A stretch of 64,000 nt of DNA from Acidovorax delafieldii (GTDB lineage: Bacteria; Pseudomonadota; Gammaproteobacteria; Burkholderiales; Burkholderiaceae_C): assembly GCA_002377855.1 (NCBI GenBank), contig DFQQ01000018.1:91152-155151 (forward strand), in the 5' to 3' direction. Made by a program: the position numbers and the translations under genes. Positions 44,535 to 52,986 of the stretch are shown here, in pieces (the stretch's first letter is position 1; each line of letters starts with the position of its first letter). The notes under the pieces were generated by a model. It saw nothing but the letters and a program-made list of their open reading frames with translations, had not been told where the DNA came from and searched no databases.

Positions 44535-46037
44535 CTATTGCGGAAAAACCACAGTCACCCGCAAGCCTTTGCCTTGGGCCCCGCTGTCCAGCGTGAGCGT
44601 CGCGCGGTGCACGCGGCTGATTTCGTCGGCGATGGCCAAGCCGAGGCCGGTGCCCTCGCCCACCGCTCCAGGCACCCGATAAAACCGCTGCATGACGCGA
44701 ACGCGTTCGCCCTCGGGAACCCCCGGCCCGTCGTCTTCCACTTCCAGGTACACCCTGGACTGACCGGAAGCTGCCAGCCTCTGTCCGCAGCGCATGGTGA
44801 TCACGCCGCCTGCCGGCGTGTACTTGATGGCGTTGTCCACCAGGTTGGACATCAGCTCTCGCAGCAACCAGCCGTGCCCGGTCACGTGCACGGGTTGCAC
44901 TTCGAGCCCCAGGTCCAACCCTTTGCCGGTGGCGGCATCCAGAAAATTCTCCAGCAATGCCTCGCACAAATCCTTCAGATCCACCCGCTGCGGTGGCTGT
45001 GCGTCCATGCTACGCTCATCGGCCCGCGACAAGGCCAGCAACTGGTGCGCCAATTGGGAGGTGCGCCGCGTGGCGTTGCGCAGCTTTTCAATCTGCTCCA
45101 CTCCTAAAACAATAGCGCCTTGCGCTTTGGTGACGGGCGCCAGAGCCCGATTTGACCCCAACGCCTGAGAAATGCCCTGCTCTGTGCTGGCGGCCTTGGC
45201 CATCATCGCCCAGGCCTCCACCTGCGCCTGCAGCCCAGCCAAGGGCGTCCGCAGCTGGTGAGCGGCGTCTGCCACAAACCGGCGCTGCCCTTCGGCCTGC
45301 GCATTGACCAGTGCAAACAGGCGATTGAGCGAGTGGACCAGCGGACGCACCTCAGTGGGCGAGGCGCTCTCATCAATGGGGCTGAGGTCGCGGGGGGAGC
45401 GGTGCTCGACCGCTTCGGCCAGGTCCACCAAGGGCTTGAAGGCGCGGCCCACCGCCCAATGAATGGCCAGTGCAGCCGCCGCCACCAGCACCAGGTTGGG
45501 CAACAGCACCCGCAGCAGCAACTGCTGGGCCCACTGCTGGCGAGGGTCTGACCCATCGGCAATCGCCACCACCAGCTCGCCCGCCCCCGTGCGCCCCCGC
45601 TGCACCGCCACGCGATAGGTCACGCCGCCATATTCCAGGCTGTGAAACTCGGGCTGGGCTGTGCTGGGCACCACACCGTCGACCCAGTCGTCTCCCAGCA
45701 GCAACCTGCCTTCGCCGTCACGCACGCTGTAGCCGGAGAAACCGGCGTTCTGGCGCAGAAAGTCCTCCACAGGCGGTGCCAGCAGTAGTAAGGGGGGGGC
45801 GTGTTCGTGGATGGAAGGGGCGACGACCGAGTCGGCCAGCGCCGGAAGCAGGCGGAGCAAGCGCTGGTCGTGCCTGCTGGCGGCATCGTCTGCCGAGCGG
45901 TAATCCATCCACACGCCCAGCAAAGCCAGCACGCACAGCGGCAGCACCAATAGCAGCAGCAGGCGGTTGCGCAAATCCGAAGTCATGCCGCGCATGCCAA
46001 GGCGCTGCACAGGGGCCGGTGGGGGTTGTTCTTGCAT
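44535..46037 (-). CDS. Sensor histidine kinase, TctE-like
   Basis: This 500-residue inner-membrane kinase has a first helix at about 25-45, a periplasmic 2CSK_N-type sensor region and a second helix near 175-195. HAMP, the dimerisation domain with the phospho-His 260 (FVADAAHQLRTPLAGLQ) and the ATPase domain (NLVDNAIKYT, DDGPGVP, GTGLGLAI) follow. It partners the response regulator just upstream. Between the two dimerisation helices, residues 294-314 (GSNRALAPVTKAQGAIVLGV) are encoded by a copy of the dispersed element, an apparent in-frame insertion. The ATG at 46037 is preferred; a later one at 45986 would also keep both helices. Confidence 0.9.
   Translation of the reverse strand: MQEQPPPAPVQRLGMRGMTSDLRNRLLLLLVLPLCVLALLGVWMDYRSADDAASRHDQRLLRLLPALADSVVAPSIHEHAPPLLLLAPPVEDFLRQNAGFSGYSVRDGEGRLLLGDDWVDGVVPSTAQPEFHSLEYGGVTYRVAVQRGRTGAGELVVAIADGSDPRQQWAQQLLLRVLLPNLVLVAAAALAIHWAVGRAFKPLVDLAEAVEHRSPRDLSPIDESASPTEVRPLVHSLNRLFALVNAQAEGQRRFVADAAHQLRTPLAGLQAQVEAWAMMAKAASTEQGISQALGSNRALAPVTKAQGAIVLGVEQIEKLRNATRRTSQLAHQLLALSRADERSMDAQPPQRVDLKDLCEALLENFLDAATGKGLDLGLEVQPVHVTGHGWLLRELMSNLVDNAIKYTPAGGVITMRCGQRLAASGQSRVYLEVEDDGPGVPEGERVRVMQRFYRVPGAVGEGTGLGLAIADEISRVHRATLTLDSGAQGKGLRVTVVFPQ
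45098..45158. repeat. Dispersed element copy 9, in frame inside the kinase gene
   Basis: CTCCTAAAACAATAGCGCCT then TGCGCTTTGGTGACGGGCGC and CAGAGCCCGATTTGACC match the element over almost its whole length. It adds 20 codons without a stop or frame shift. Confidence 0.82.
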
Positions 46038-46219
46038 GGCTGCCTGCTCAACGGCACATGCCGGCTGGCGCCGTGGTCGACGACCACAGGGCGACGCGGC
46101 AGTCCTTGGTCCACCAAGGGGCTCTGCTTGCCCTGGGATGGCTGCGGGCACAGCCCACGCACACTCGCCTTGGTGGATGGGCGACGCTGCTGGCGGTCAC
46201 GACGGCCTCTCCTGCGCCT

Positions 46220-46912
46220 TCAGGTCTGCGCCAGCTCAAGCCGGTAGCCAAACCCGCGGATGGAGCGCAACGCTACGCCGTGGGGCTCCAGCTTGCCGCG
46301 CAAGCGCGACACGTACACCTCGACCGCGTTGGGGGTGATCTCCTTGTCCCACCCCGTCAACGCCTGCAAGAGCTTGTCTTTGCTTGCGGGCTTGGGGGCG
46401 TTGATGAGCAGGTACTCCAGCACCGTCCATTCCCGCGGCCCGAGCTCAATGGCATGCTCCACGTCACCCATGCGGGCACAGGCACGCCGTCCCGCCGTGT
46501 CGAGCTCCAGCGGGCCGAAGCTGAGCACGGCCGTGGTGGCCGCCTGCGAGCGCCGCAACAGCGCCCGCAGGCGCGCGAGCAACTCGGGCAGCTCAAAGGG
46601 CTTGACCATGTAATCATCAGCGCCCAGGTCCAAGCCCTGCACACGGTCGTGCAGCGCGTCGCGGGCGGTCAGAATGAGCACCGGCATGCTCCGGCTGGGC
46701 ATATCGGGGCGCCGCAAGCGGCGGGTCAGCTCCAGCCCGTCCACCCCCGGCAAGCCAATGTCGATGATGGCGGCATCAAAGGACTCCGTCCGCAAAACGT
46801 CCTCGGCACGCTCTCCGCTGCCCACCCAGTCCACGGCATAGCCCGCATCGGTCAGCCCCAGCTTGATGCCGCTGGCCACCATGACGTCATCTTCGACCAA
46901 GAGCAAGCGCAT
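46220..46912 (-). CDS. Response regulator, OmpR/TctD-like
   Basis: The 230-residue protein has a receiver domain with Asp 51 (AIIDIGLPG), the acidic pocket VEDD at 7-10 and Lys 104 (YMVKPFELPE). A winged helix-turn-helix follows (about 135-225; VEVYVSRLRGKLEPHG). It is read just before its sensor kinase with a 182-base gap. TctD/TctE-type systems usually switch on tricarboxylate uptake genes; no such gene adjoins here, so the target is unknown. An AGGAAG site supports the start. Confidence 0.92.
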   Translation of the reverse strand: MRLLLVEDDVMVASGIKLGLTDAGYAVDWVGSGERAEDVLRTESFDAAIIDIGLPGVDGLELTRRLRRPDMPSRSMPVLILTARDALHDRVQGLDLGADDYMVKPFELPELLARLRALLRRSQAATTAVLSFGPLELDTAGRRACARMGDVEHAIELGPREWTVLEYLLINAPKPASKDKLLQALTGWDKEITPNAVEVYVSRLRGKLEPHGVALRSIRGFGYRLELAQT

Positions 46913-47067
46913 GTCAGTGCTTCCTGGCGCGCCAGGCGCCTCGCAATGGTTGATGGAAGAGGGCTCCCCTGAAGCGGCCGCCCCTCAGGGCTGCGCATGG
47001 CTGCTCGCTCGGCGTTGGCAGCTTGCACCCCAAGGCGACTGGAGCCAGGCGGCTCAGGGGGCGCATC

Positions 47068-47958
47068 TCAATGGCTGCGAATCATCGTGCCGTAGGCCTG
47101 CTCGGTCAGAATTTCAAGCAGCATGGCGTGCGGCACGCGGCCGTCGATGATGTGCACGGCATTGACGCCGGCTTTGGCGGCGTCCAGCGCGCCGGCAATC
47201 TTGGGCAGCATGCCGCCCGAAATCGTTCCGTCGGCAAAAAGCTCGTCAATGCGGCGGGCTGTCAGGTCGGTCAGCAAGTTGCCGGCCTTGTCCAGAACGC
47301 CAGGGGTGTTGGTCAGCAGCATCAGCTTCTCGGCCTTGAGCACTTCAGCCAGCTTGCTCGCCACGACATCGGCATTGATGTTGTAGCTTTCGTTGTTTTC
47401 GCCAAAGCCAATGGGGCTGATCACGGGGATGAAGGCGTCGTCCTGCAGCGCCTTCACCACGCTGGGATCGATGGAGACGATATCGCCCACCTGGCCCACA
47501 TCGTGCTCAATGCTGGGGTCTTTGCTATCGACCATCTTGAGCTTTTGCGCGCGGATCATGCCGCCGTCGCGCCCCGTCAGGCCCACGGCCTTGCCACCCG
47601 CCTGGTTGATCAGGCCCACGATGTCTTGCTGCACTTCACCGGCCAGCACCCATTCCACGACTTCCATGGTTTCGGCGTCGGTCACGCGCATGCCCTGGAT
47701 GAATTGGCCCTTCTTGCCCAGGCGGTTCAGAGCCGTCTCAATCTGCGGCCCCCCGCCATGAACCACCACAGGGTTCATGCCCACCAGCTTGAGCAGCACC
47801 ACGTCTTCGGCAAAGTCGGCCTGCAAGGCCGGGTCGGTCATGGCGTTGCCGCCGTATTTGATCACCATGGTCTTGCCATGGAACTTGCGGATGTAGGGCA
47901 GCGCCTGGGCCAGAATTTCTGCCTTGTCGCGGGGTGCAATCGAAAGAAGGTCGGTCAT
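47068..47958 (-). CDS. argB: Acetylglutamate kinase
   Basis: This 296-residue amino acid kinase begins MTDLLSIAPRDKAEILAQAL. It shows the ATP and substrate motifs VIKYGGNAM, VVVHGGGPQIETALNRLGKK, GLTGRDGGMI, ESYNINADVVASKLAEVL and the AK signature TNTPGVLDKAG. It phosphorylates N-acetylglutamate in the arginine pathway and is of the arginine-inhibited long type. The upstream in-frame ATG at 48033 would add 25 non-conserved residues. Its place near slmA is as in related genomes. Confidence 0.96.
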   Translation of the reverse strand: MTDLLSIAPRDKAEILAQALPYIRKFHGKTMVIKYGGNAMTDPALQADFAEDVVLLKLVGMNPVVVHGGGPQIETALNRLGKKGQFIQGMRVTDAETMEVVEWVLAGEVQQDIVGLINQAGGKAVGLTGRDGGMIRAQKLKMVDSKDPSIEHDVGQVGDIVSIDPSVVKALQDDAFIPVISPIGFGENNESYNINADVVASKLAEVLKAEKLMLLTNTPGVLDKAGNLLTDLTARRIDELFADGTISGGMLPKIAGALDAAKAGVNAVHIIDGRVPHAMLLEILTEQAYGTMIRSH

Positions 47959-48122
47959 GGAGGCGTGCCACCGGTGAAAACAATGAGGCGCAAATTGTGC
48001 CGCATTCGCGCGTGGCCGCAGCAGTTGCCCCACGGCGCCGGTTTTACCGCCAGATTCCTGTTTTCACGCAGCAGAGCCCACCTGTGCGTTTCCAGCGTAC
48101 CGCCGGGCGCTCAGCACATCGC

Positions 48123-48395
48123 TCAGCCTCGGCCTATGACATAAGCCAGCGCAATCAGCGCCAGAACCAGCCCCAGCCAACCCAGCAGCAACCATCGCCA
48201 TAGCGCAGGGGCGTGGCGCATTTCCAGGAACACCTGGACCACCACCACCCCCTTGAGCAGGGTCAAGGCACCCAGCCCTGCCAAGGCCCAGGCGCCGCTG
48301 CCCACCACCAGCCCCGCCTCGCCCAGCAAATACGTGACGGCGGTGGCGCACAACAGCAGCCCCCAGGCAAGGTTCAACCAACGGGCTTCATGCAT
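48123..48395 (-). CDS. norF: NorF/cytochrome oxidase subunit IV-like membrane protein
   Basis: The 90-residue protein starts MHEARWLNLAWGLLLCATAV after a perfect AAGGAGG site and has three membrane helices. It contains LLKGVVVVQVFLEMRHAP, typical of the small cytochrome c oxidase subunit IV family. It follows the norE-like gene by 23 bases. In denitrifiers norF assists nitric oxide reductase assembly or activity. The role is taken from position and helix pattern, since the sequence itself is poorly conserved. Confidence 0.75.
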   Translation of the reverse strand: MHEARWLNLAWGLLLCATAVTYLLGEAGLVVGSGAWALAGLGALTLLKGVVVVQVFLEMRHAPALWRWLLLGWLGLVLALIALAYVIGRG

Positions 48396-48418
48396 GGGGG
48401 GCCTCCTTCCGGGCAATT

Positions 48419-49009
48419 TCAACGCAAAACATAAACCAGCGGAAACAACACGATCCACAACAGGTCGACCATGTGCCAGAAGGCAGCCCCCGTCTCCATC
48501 GCGTGGGTGTCGTGGCTTCCGTACGCACCGCGGTGCAACCGCAGCGCCAGGTAGCCCAGCGCCATCATCGCCACCACCACATGGAGAAAGTGGAATGCGG
48601 TGAGCATCAGGTACAGGGTGTAGAACGTGTTGGAGGTGAGGTCGATGCCCTCGTTCAGCTTGGCTGCATATTCGGCCAGCTTCACCGCCCCAAAGCCGGC
48701 GCCACAACCCATGGCCGCAAGCAGCCACCGCAAGCCAGCATCGCGCGCATCGCTGCGCACGGCGTGCACCGCACGCGCCACGCACCAGCTGCCTGTGATC
48801 AGCAACACCGTGTTGATCGCCCCTGAATGCAAATCCAGCGTGGCCTGCGAAGCATTGAAGCCCGCCACATCACGGCTGCGCGCGAAGGCATAGGACACAA
48901 AGAAAATGCCGAAGGTCAAAAGCTCGGCCAGGATGATCAGCCACACACCCAGATCCCCCCGCAGGCGCGCAGCGGATTGAGGTGGGTGAGGGAATGGTAT
49001 GGATGGCAC
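48419..49009 (-). CDS. norE: NorE-like protein (cytochrome c oxidase subunit III family)
   Basis: The 196-residue protein from the GTG (VPSIPFPHPPQSAARLRGDL), chosen because a GGGAG site lies seven bases upstream, has five membrane helices. Subunit III motifs are GVWLIILAELLTFGIFFVSY, FHFLHVVVAMMALGYLALRL and a final HMVDLLWIVLFPLVYVLR. In denitrifiers, NorE supports nitric oxide reductase. It is divergent from norC across a region with NsrR- and FNR-like boxes. An ATG at 49153 would begin inside that region and is unlikely. Confidence 0.85.
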   Translation of the reverse strand: MPSIPFPHPPQSAARLRGDLGVWLIILAELLTFGIFFVSYAFARSRDVAGFNASQATLDLHSGAINTVLLITGSWCVARAVHAVRSDARDAGLRWLLAAMGCGAGFGAVKLAEYAAKLNEGIDLTSNTFYTLYLMLTAFHFLHVVVAMMALGYLALRLHRGAYGSHDTHAMETGAAFWHMVDLLWIVLFPLVYVLR

Positions 49010-49140
49010 TGAAAGCTCCCATGGTTGGGTCACGCGCTGGCGCAAACAGAGCGCCCGGCAGCACGGCCGCCGCGCCGCGCAAGTGCGTTGAATAAGTAAC
49101 AGAGGCTGGATTCGGCAACCAAGTATGGGTATGATAAACA

Positions 49141-49163
49141 AAGATTCACGCAAAATGAATCTT
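49141..49163. promoter_or_regulatory. NsrR-type operator in the norE/norC intergenic region
   Basis: AAGATTCA and TGAATCTT form a perfect 8-bp inverted repeat around a 7-base A-rich spacer (CGCAAAA). Length and sequence match about 18 of 23 positions of the NsrR pattern I remember (AAGATGCA...TGCATCTT). NsrR is the nitric-oxide-sensing repressor of nor and hmp genes. Confidence 0.72.
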
Positions 49164-49164
49164 A

Positions 49165-49178
49165 TTGAGAGAAATCAA
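49165..49178 (+). promoter_or_regulatory. FNR/Dnr-type box upstream of norC
   Basis: TTGAGAGAAATCAA differs at one position from the FNR/Dnr pattern TTGAT-N4-ATCAA. It lies 62 bases before the norC start, where an activator for a class II promoter would be expected, and starts one base after the NsrR-like palindrome. Confidence 0.72.
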
Positions 49179-49239
49179 CAACGGACCTGTGAGAGACCAG
49201 TACCGTATCCCTCATCCCACTACAGAGAGGTATCCCACC

Positions 49240-49665
49240 ATGAGCCAAGGCTTTACCAGCCAGATGGCGCGCAACATCTTTTACGGAGGCACCACGTTCT
49301 TCGTATTGCTTTTTGCGGCGCTGATCTTTCACACTGAAACCAAGATCCCCGAGCGATCCAAATCAGCAGAGCTGACCCCTGCCGTCGTGCGCGGCAAGCA
49401 CCTGTGGGAAACGCGCAACTGCATCGGCTGCCACACGCTGCTGGGTGAAGGCGCTTATTTCGCCCCCGAACTGGGCAATGTGTACGAGCGCCGCGGTCCC
49501 GACTTCATCAAGGGTTGGATCAAAGCCATGCCCACGAACACCCCGGGGCGCCGCCAGATGCCGCAATTCAACTTCACCGACGAGCAACTCAACGATCTCG
49601 TGGAGTTCCTGCGCTGGTCAAACGGCATCAACACCGAGAAGTGGCCTCCCAACATCGAAGGGTGA
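49240..49665 (+). CDS. norC: Nitric oxide reductase subunit C (cytochrome c)
   Basis: This 141-residue protein from MSQGFTSQMARNIFYGGTTF has one N-terminal membrane anchor and a heme c site C61-I-G-C64-H65 (NCIGCHTLLGEGAYFAPEL). The cysteine and histidine numbers match P. aeruginosa NorC as I recall it. Met 107 in RRQMPQF is the likely axial ligand. It takes electrons from periplasmic donors and passes them to NorB. GAGAGG precedes the ATG. norB starts 48 bases later. Confidence 0.95.
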   Translation: MSQGFTSQMARNIFYGGTTFFVLLFAALIFHTETKIPERSKSAELTPAVVRGKHLWETRNCIGCHTLLGEGAYFAPELGNVYERRGPDFIKGWIKAMPTNTPGRRQMPQFNFTDEQLNDLVEFLRWSNGINTEKWPPNIEG

Positions 49666-49713
49666 GCGCCTGCGCCTCACGCGATGTCATATCCACCCCT
49701 TCAGGATCATCCT

Positions 49714-51144
49714 ATGCAACCCGCAACACTCAAATACCAGTCGCAGGCGGTAGCCAAGCTCTACTTCATTGCTGCGCTGGGCCTGTTCACAGGCCAGATC
49801 GTCTTCGGCCTTTCGCTAGGCCTGCAATACGTCATCGGCGACTTCCTTTTCCCGGCGATTCCCTTCAACATCGCCCGCATGGTCCACACCAATCTCTTGA
49901 TTGTGTGGCTGCTCTTCGGTTTCATGGGCGCTGCCTACTACATGGTGCCTGAAGAGAGCGAGACCGAGCTGTACAGCCCCTTGTTTGCCAAGGTGCTGTT
50001 CTGGATCTTTCTCGCCGCTGGTGCCGCGACCATCCTGGGCTACTTGCTGGTACCGTATGCCAAGCTGGCAGAAATGACCGGCAATGATTTCCTGGCCACC
50101 ATGGGGCGGGAATTTCTGGAGCAACCACTGCCCACCAAGGTCGGCATCGTGGTGGTGGCACTGGGCTTCCTCTTCAACATCACCATGACCGTGCTCAAGG
50201 GCCGCAAGACCGCCATTTCTATGGTGTTGCTGATCGGCCTGTGGGGCTTGGCGCTGATGTTCCTGTTCAGCTTCGTGAACCCCAGCAACCTGGTGCGCGA
50301 CAAGATGTACTGGTGGTTTGTGGTCCACCTGTGGGTGGAAGGCACATGGGAGCTGATCATGGCATCGCTGCTGGCTTTCGTGCTGATCAAGACGACTGGT
50401 GTAGACCGCGAAGTGATCGACAAGTGGATGTACATGATCGTGGCGTTCGCGCTGATCACCGGCATTCTGGGTACGGGCCACCACTTCTACTTCATCGGCC
50501 TGCCAGGGTACTGGCACTGGGTTGGTAGCGTGTTCTCTGCCATGGAACCGATTCCCTTCTTCATGATGACGCTGTTTGCCTTCAACATGGTGCAACGCCG
50601 CCGCCGCGAACACCCCAACCAGGCCGCCGTGCTCTGGGCCGTGGGCACCGCCGTCATCGGGTTCCTGGGCGCTGGCGTGTGGGGCTTCATCCACACCCTG
50701 AGCACCGTCAACTACTACACCCACGGCTCGCAAGTCACGGCAGCGCACGGGCACCTGGCCTTCTACGGGGCCTACGTGCTGGTGGTGCTGGCCATCATCA
50801 GTTACTCCATGCCCATCCTGCGTGGCCGTGAGGCCAACCCGCTGCGCGCACAGCGGCTGGAAATGTGGAGCTTCTGGATCATGAGCATCGGCATGGCCGT
50901 CATGGTGCTGGCCCTGAGCGGCGCAGGCATCTTGCAAGTGTGGCTGCAACGCATGCCCACCACAGGCGCGATGCCCTTCATGGCGACGCAAGACCAACTC
51001 GTGTTCTTCTATTGGGTGCGTGTGGCGGGCGGCGTGATGTTCTTGGCGGGCTTGCTGGCCTACCTGACCAGCTTCTTTGTCGGCCCCGCAGCAGATGAAG
51101 AAGGCCTGACCCTTGGCGTGAGCACACGCTTGCAACGGGCTTGA
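49714..51144 (+). CDS. norB: Nitric oxide reductase subunit B
   Basis: The 476-residue protein from MQPATLKYQSQAVAKLYFIA has twelve helices and reduces NO to nitrous oxide. Every metal ligand of the P. aeruginosa enzyme is present, shifted by two residues: His 58 and His 347 (low-spin heme), His 345 (heme b3), and His 205, His 256, His 257 with Glu 209 (non-heme iron). This is a cNOR, not a quinol-linked qNOR, as it lacks the long N-terminal extension and has norC beside it. An ATG ten codons upstream is possible but less conserved. Confidence 0.97.
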   Translation: MQPATLKYQSQAVAKLYFIAALGLFTGQIVFGLSLGLQYVIGDFLFPAIPFNIARMVHTNLLIVWLLFGFMGAAYYMVPEESETELYSPLFAKVLFWIFLAAGAATILGYLLVPYAKLAEMTGNDFLATMGREFLEQPLPTKVGIVVVALGFLFNITMTVLKGRKTAISMVLLIGLWGLALMFLFSFVNPSNLVRDKMYWWFVVHLWVEGTWELIMASLLAFVLIKTTGVDREVIDKWMYMIVAFALITGILGTGHHFYFIGLPGYWHWVGSVFSAMEPIPFFMMTLFAFNMVQRRRREHPNQAAVLWAVGTAVIGFLGAGVWGFIHTLSTVNYYTHGSQVTAAHGHLAFYGAYVLVVLAIISYSMPILRGREANPLRAQRLEMWSFWIMSIGMAVMVLALSGAGILQVWLQRMPTTGAMPFMATQDQLVFFYWVRVAGGVMFLAGLLAYLTSFFVGPAADEEGLTLGVSTRLQRA

Positions 51145-51146
51145 CC

Positions 51147-51989
51147 ATGACGACGACCTCTACCATCCAGCGCGCAGTTGCAACGACAGCAGGGGCGGCA
51201 GCCCGTGACCTGCCGTTTTATGCCGAGCAAGGCGACGAGTGCGCGCTGTTTGCACAGTGCCACGCGCAGCAACTGCCCTTGCTCATCAAGGGCCCTACGG
51301 GCTGCGGTAAAACGCGGTTCGTAGAGCACATGGCAGCGCGCCTGGGGCGGCCTTTGATCACCGTGTCATGCCACGACGATCTGAGCGCCGCCGACCTGGT
51401 GGGGCGTCACCTCATTGGTAACGGCAGCACCGTGTGGGCGGATGGCCCGCTCACACGCGCTGTGCGCGAAGGCGCCATCGTCTACCTGGACGAAGTGGTA
51501 GAAGCCCGCAAGGACACGACCGTGGTGCTGCATCCGCTGGCCGATGACCGGCGCATTCTGCCCATCGAACGCACCGGCGAGTCCCTGAAGGCACCGCCCG
51601 AGTTCATGTTGGTTATTTCGTACAACCCCGGCTACCAGAACCTGCTCAAGGGACTGAAGCCCAGTACGCGGCAGCGCTTCACGGCGCTGACGCTGAACTA
51701 CCCCGTGCCATCGGTAGAGCGCAGCATTCTTGAAAAAGAAGGGCATGCCTCGCCCGCCATGGCGGCACGGCTGGTGCAGCTGGCACAGGCGCTGCGCCGG
51801 CTGACCGACCACGATCTGGAAGAAACCGCCAGCACCCGCCTGCTGGTCATGGCCGCTCGGCTGGCCTCTGCCGGGATGGGCTTGCGACAGGCCTGTCGCG
51901 CTGCAGTGGTCGATGCGCTGAGCGACGACTTGGACACAGTCCTCGCCCTCGATGAGGTGGTGCGCGCGGTGGTGGGCGATGAGGACTGA
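51147..51989 (+). CDS. norQ: NorQ/CbbQ-type AAA+ ATPase
   Basis: The 280-residue MoxR-class ATPase has Walker A GPTGCGKT at 49-56, Walker B IVYLDEVVEA near 111-120 and the sensor segment EFMLVISYNPGYQNLLKGLK. With NorD it acts as a chaperone that helps install the non-heme iron of NorB. It starts two bases after the norB stop. Its final codons overlap the start of the next gene. Confidence 0.94.
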   Translation: MTTTSTIQRAVATTAGAAARDLPFYAEQGDECALFAQCHAQQLPLLIKGPTGCGKTRFVEHMAARLGRPLITVSCHDDLSAADLVGRHLIGNGSTVWADGPLTRAVREGAIVYLDEVVEARKDTTVVLHPLADDRRILPIERTGESLKAPPEFMLVISYNPGYQNLLKGLKPSTRQRFTALTLNYPVPSVERSILEKEGHASPAMAARLVQLAQALRRLTDHDLEETASTRLLVMAARLASAGMGLRQACRAAVVDALSDDLDTVLALDEVVRAVVGDED

Positions 51990-52986
51990 AACGGAGCCCC
52001 CCGGCGCCACCGGTTTGGCGCAAGACACGGCGCCCGCGGGACTGCGTGCGCTGTGGGCACACATTCCGCTGCAGCGTCGCAGAAGATGGCTGCAAGGGGC
52101 CTTCATGGCGCTCTTCCTGCTGGCCCCGGCTTTGAACCTTTTTCGCTTTGACCTCAACGAGACACAGTTGTGGGTCCTTGGTATGCGCTGGTCCTTGGGC
52201 ATTGATGCCTTCCTGCGCGGAGAGGCCACGGCGGTGCAGACAGGCTGGGCCATCCTCTGGCGCGGCTTTTTGCCCGCCTTGGGCTTGATTGCCGTATTCC
52301 TGGGCATTGCCTACCGTTATGGCCGCTTGTATTGCGGCTGGCTGTGCCCTCACTTCTCGCTGGTGGAAACGCTGAACGACTTGCTGCACCGCGCCACCGG
52401 TAAGTTCAGCATCTGGGACTCCTCCCCCACGCCGCACGCCACACGCCAGCCAGATGCGCGCTGGTGGCCTCTGTTCCTGACCGCCTGCGTGATCTGCGGC
52501 TTTGCATGGGCGATCACTCTGTTGACCTACCTGCTGCCCCCCGCGGAAATCTGGGGCAACCTGTACCACGGCACGCTGACGGCCAACCAGACCCGCTTTC
52601 TGGCCGTTGGCACGTTGATCTTCACACTGGAGTTCACTCTGGCCCGGCACCTTTTTTGCCGGTTTGGCTGCGCCGTGGGTCTTTTTCAAAGCCTCGCGTG
52701 GATGGCCAACCCCAAGGGCATGGTCGTCTCTTTTGCGCGAGACCGCGCCCGAGAATGCCGCACCTGCGACAGCCCGCGCGGAAGTGCGTGCGACCACGGC
52801 TGCCCTATGCGGCTGCATCCGCGCAACATCAAGCGCATGATGTTTTCATGCGTGCAGTGCGGCCAATGCCTGACTGCCTGCGACACCACCCAAAGCCAGC
52901 AAGGGCGAACGCCGACCCTGGAATGGAAGATTGGCCTTGATGCCGTGAAAGAAACCCTGCGCCAACGGCGCGATGGAGACACGTGA
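51979..52986 (+). CDS. Membrane 4Fe-4S protein (CcoG/NapH-like), within the nor cluster
   Basis: This 335-residue polytopic protein has four or five helices. One cysteine pair per membrane segment is present: C119-G-W-L-C123-P and C227-R-F-G-C231. Two [4Fe-4S]-type sets follow: C260, C263, C271, C275, and C291-x2-C294-x2-C297-x3-C301 with a Pro-less tail. The pattern resembles NapH, NosR and CcoG, but the C-terminal CcoG domain is missing. It overlaps both norQ (by 11 bases) and norD (one base), so it is made with them. A role in electron supply or metal insertion for NorB is inference. Confidence 0.85.
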   Translation: MRTETEPPGATGLAQDTAPAGLRALWAHIPLQRRRRWLQGAFMALFLLAPALNLFRFDLNETQLWVLGMRWSLGIDAFLRGEATAVQTGWAILWRGFLPALGLIAVFLGIAYRYGRLYCGWLCPHFSLVETLNDLLHRATGKFSIWDSSPTPHATRQPDARWWPLFLTACVICGFAWAITLLTYLLPPAEIWGNLYHGTLTANQTRFLAVGTLIFTLEFTLARHLFCRFGCAVGLFQSLAWMANPKGMVVSFARDRARECRTCDSPRGSACDHGCPMRLHPRNIKRMMFSCVQCGQCLTACDTTQSQQGRTPTLEWKIGLDAVKETLRQRRDGDT

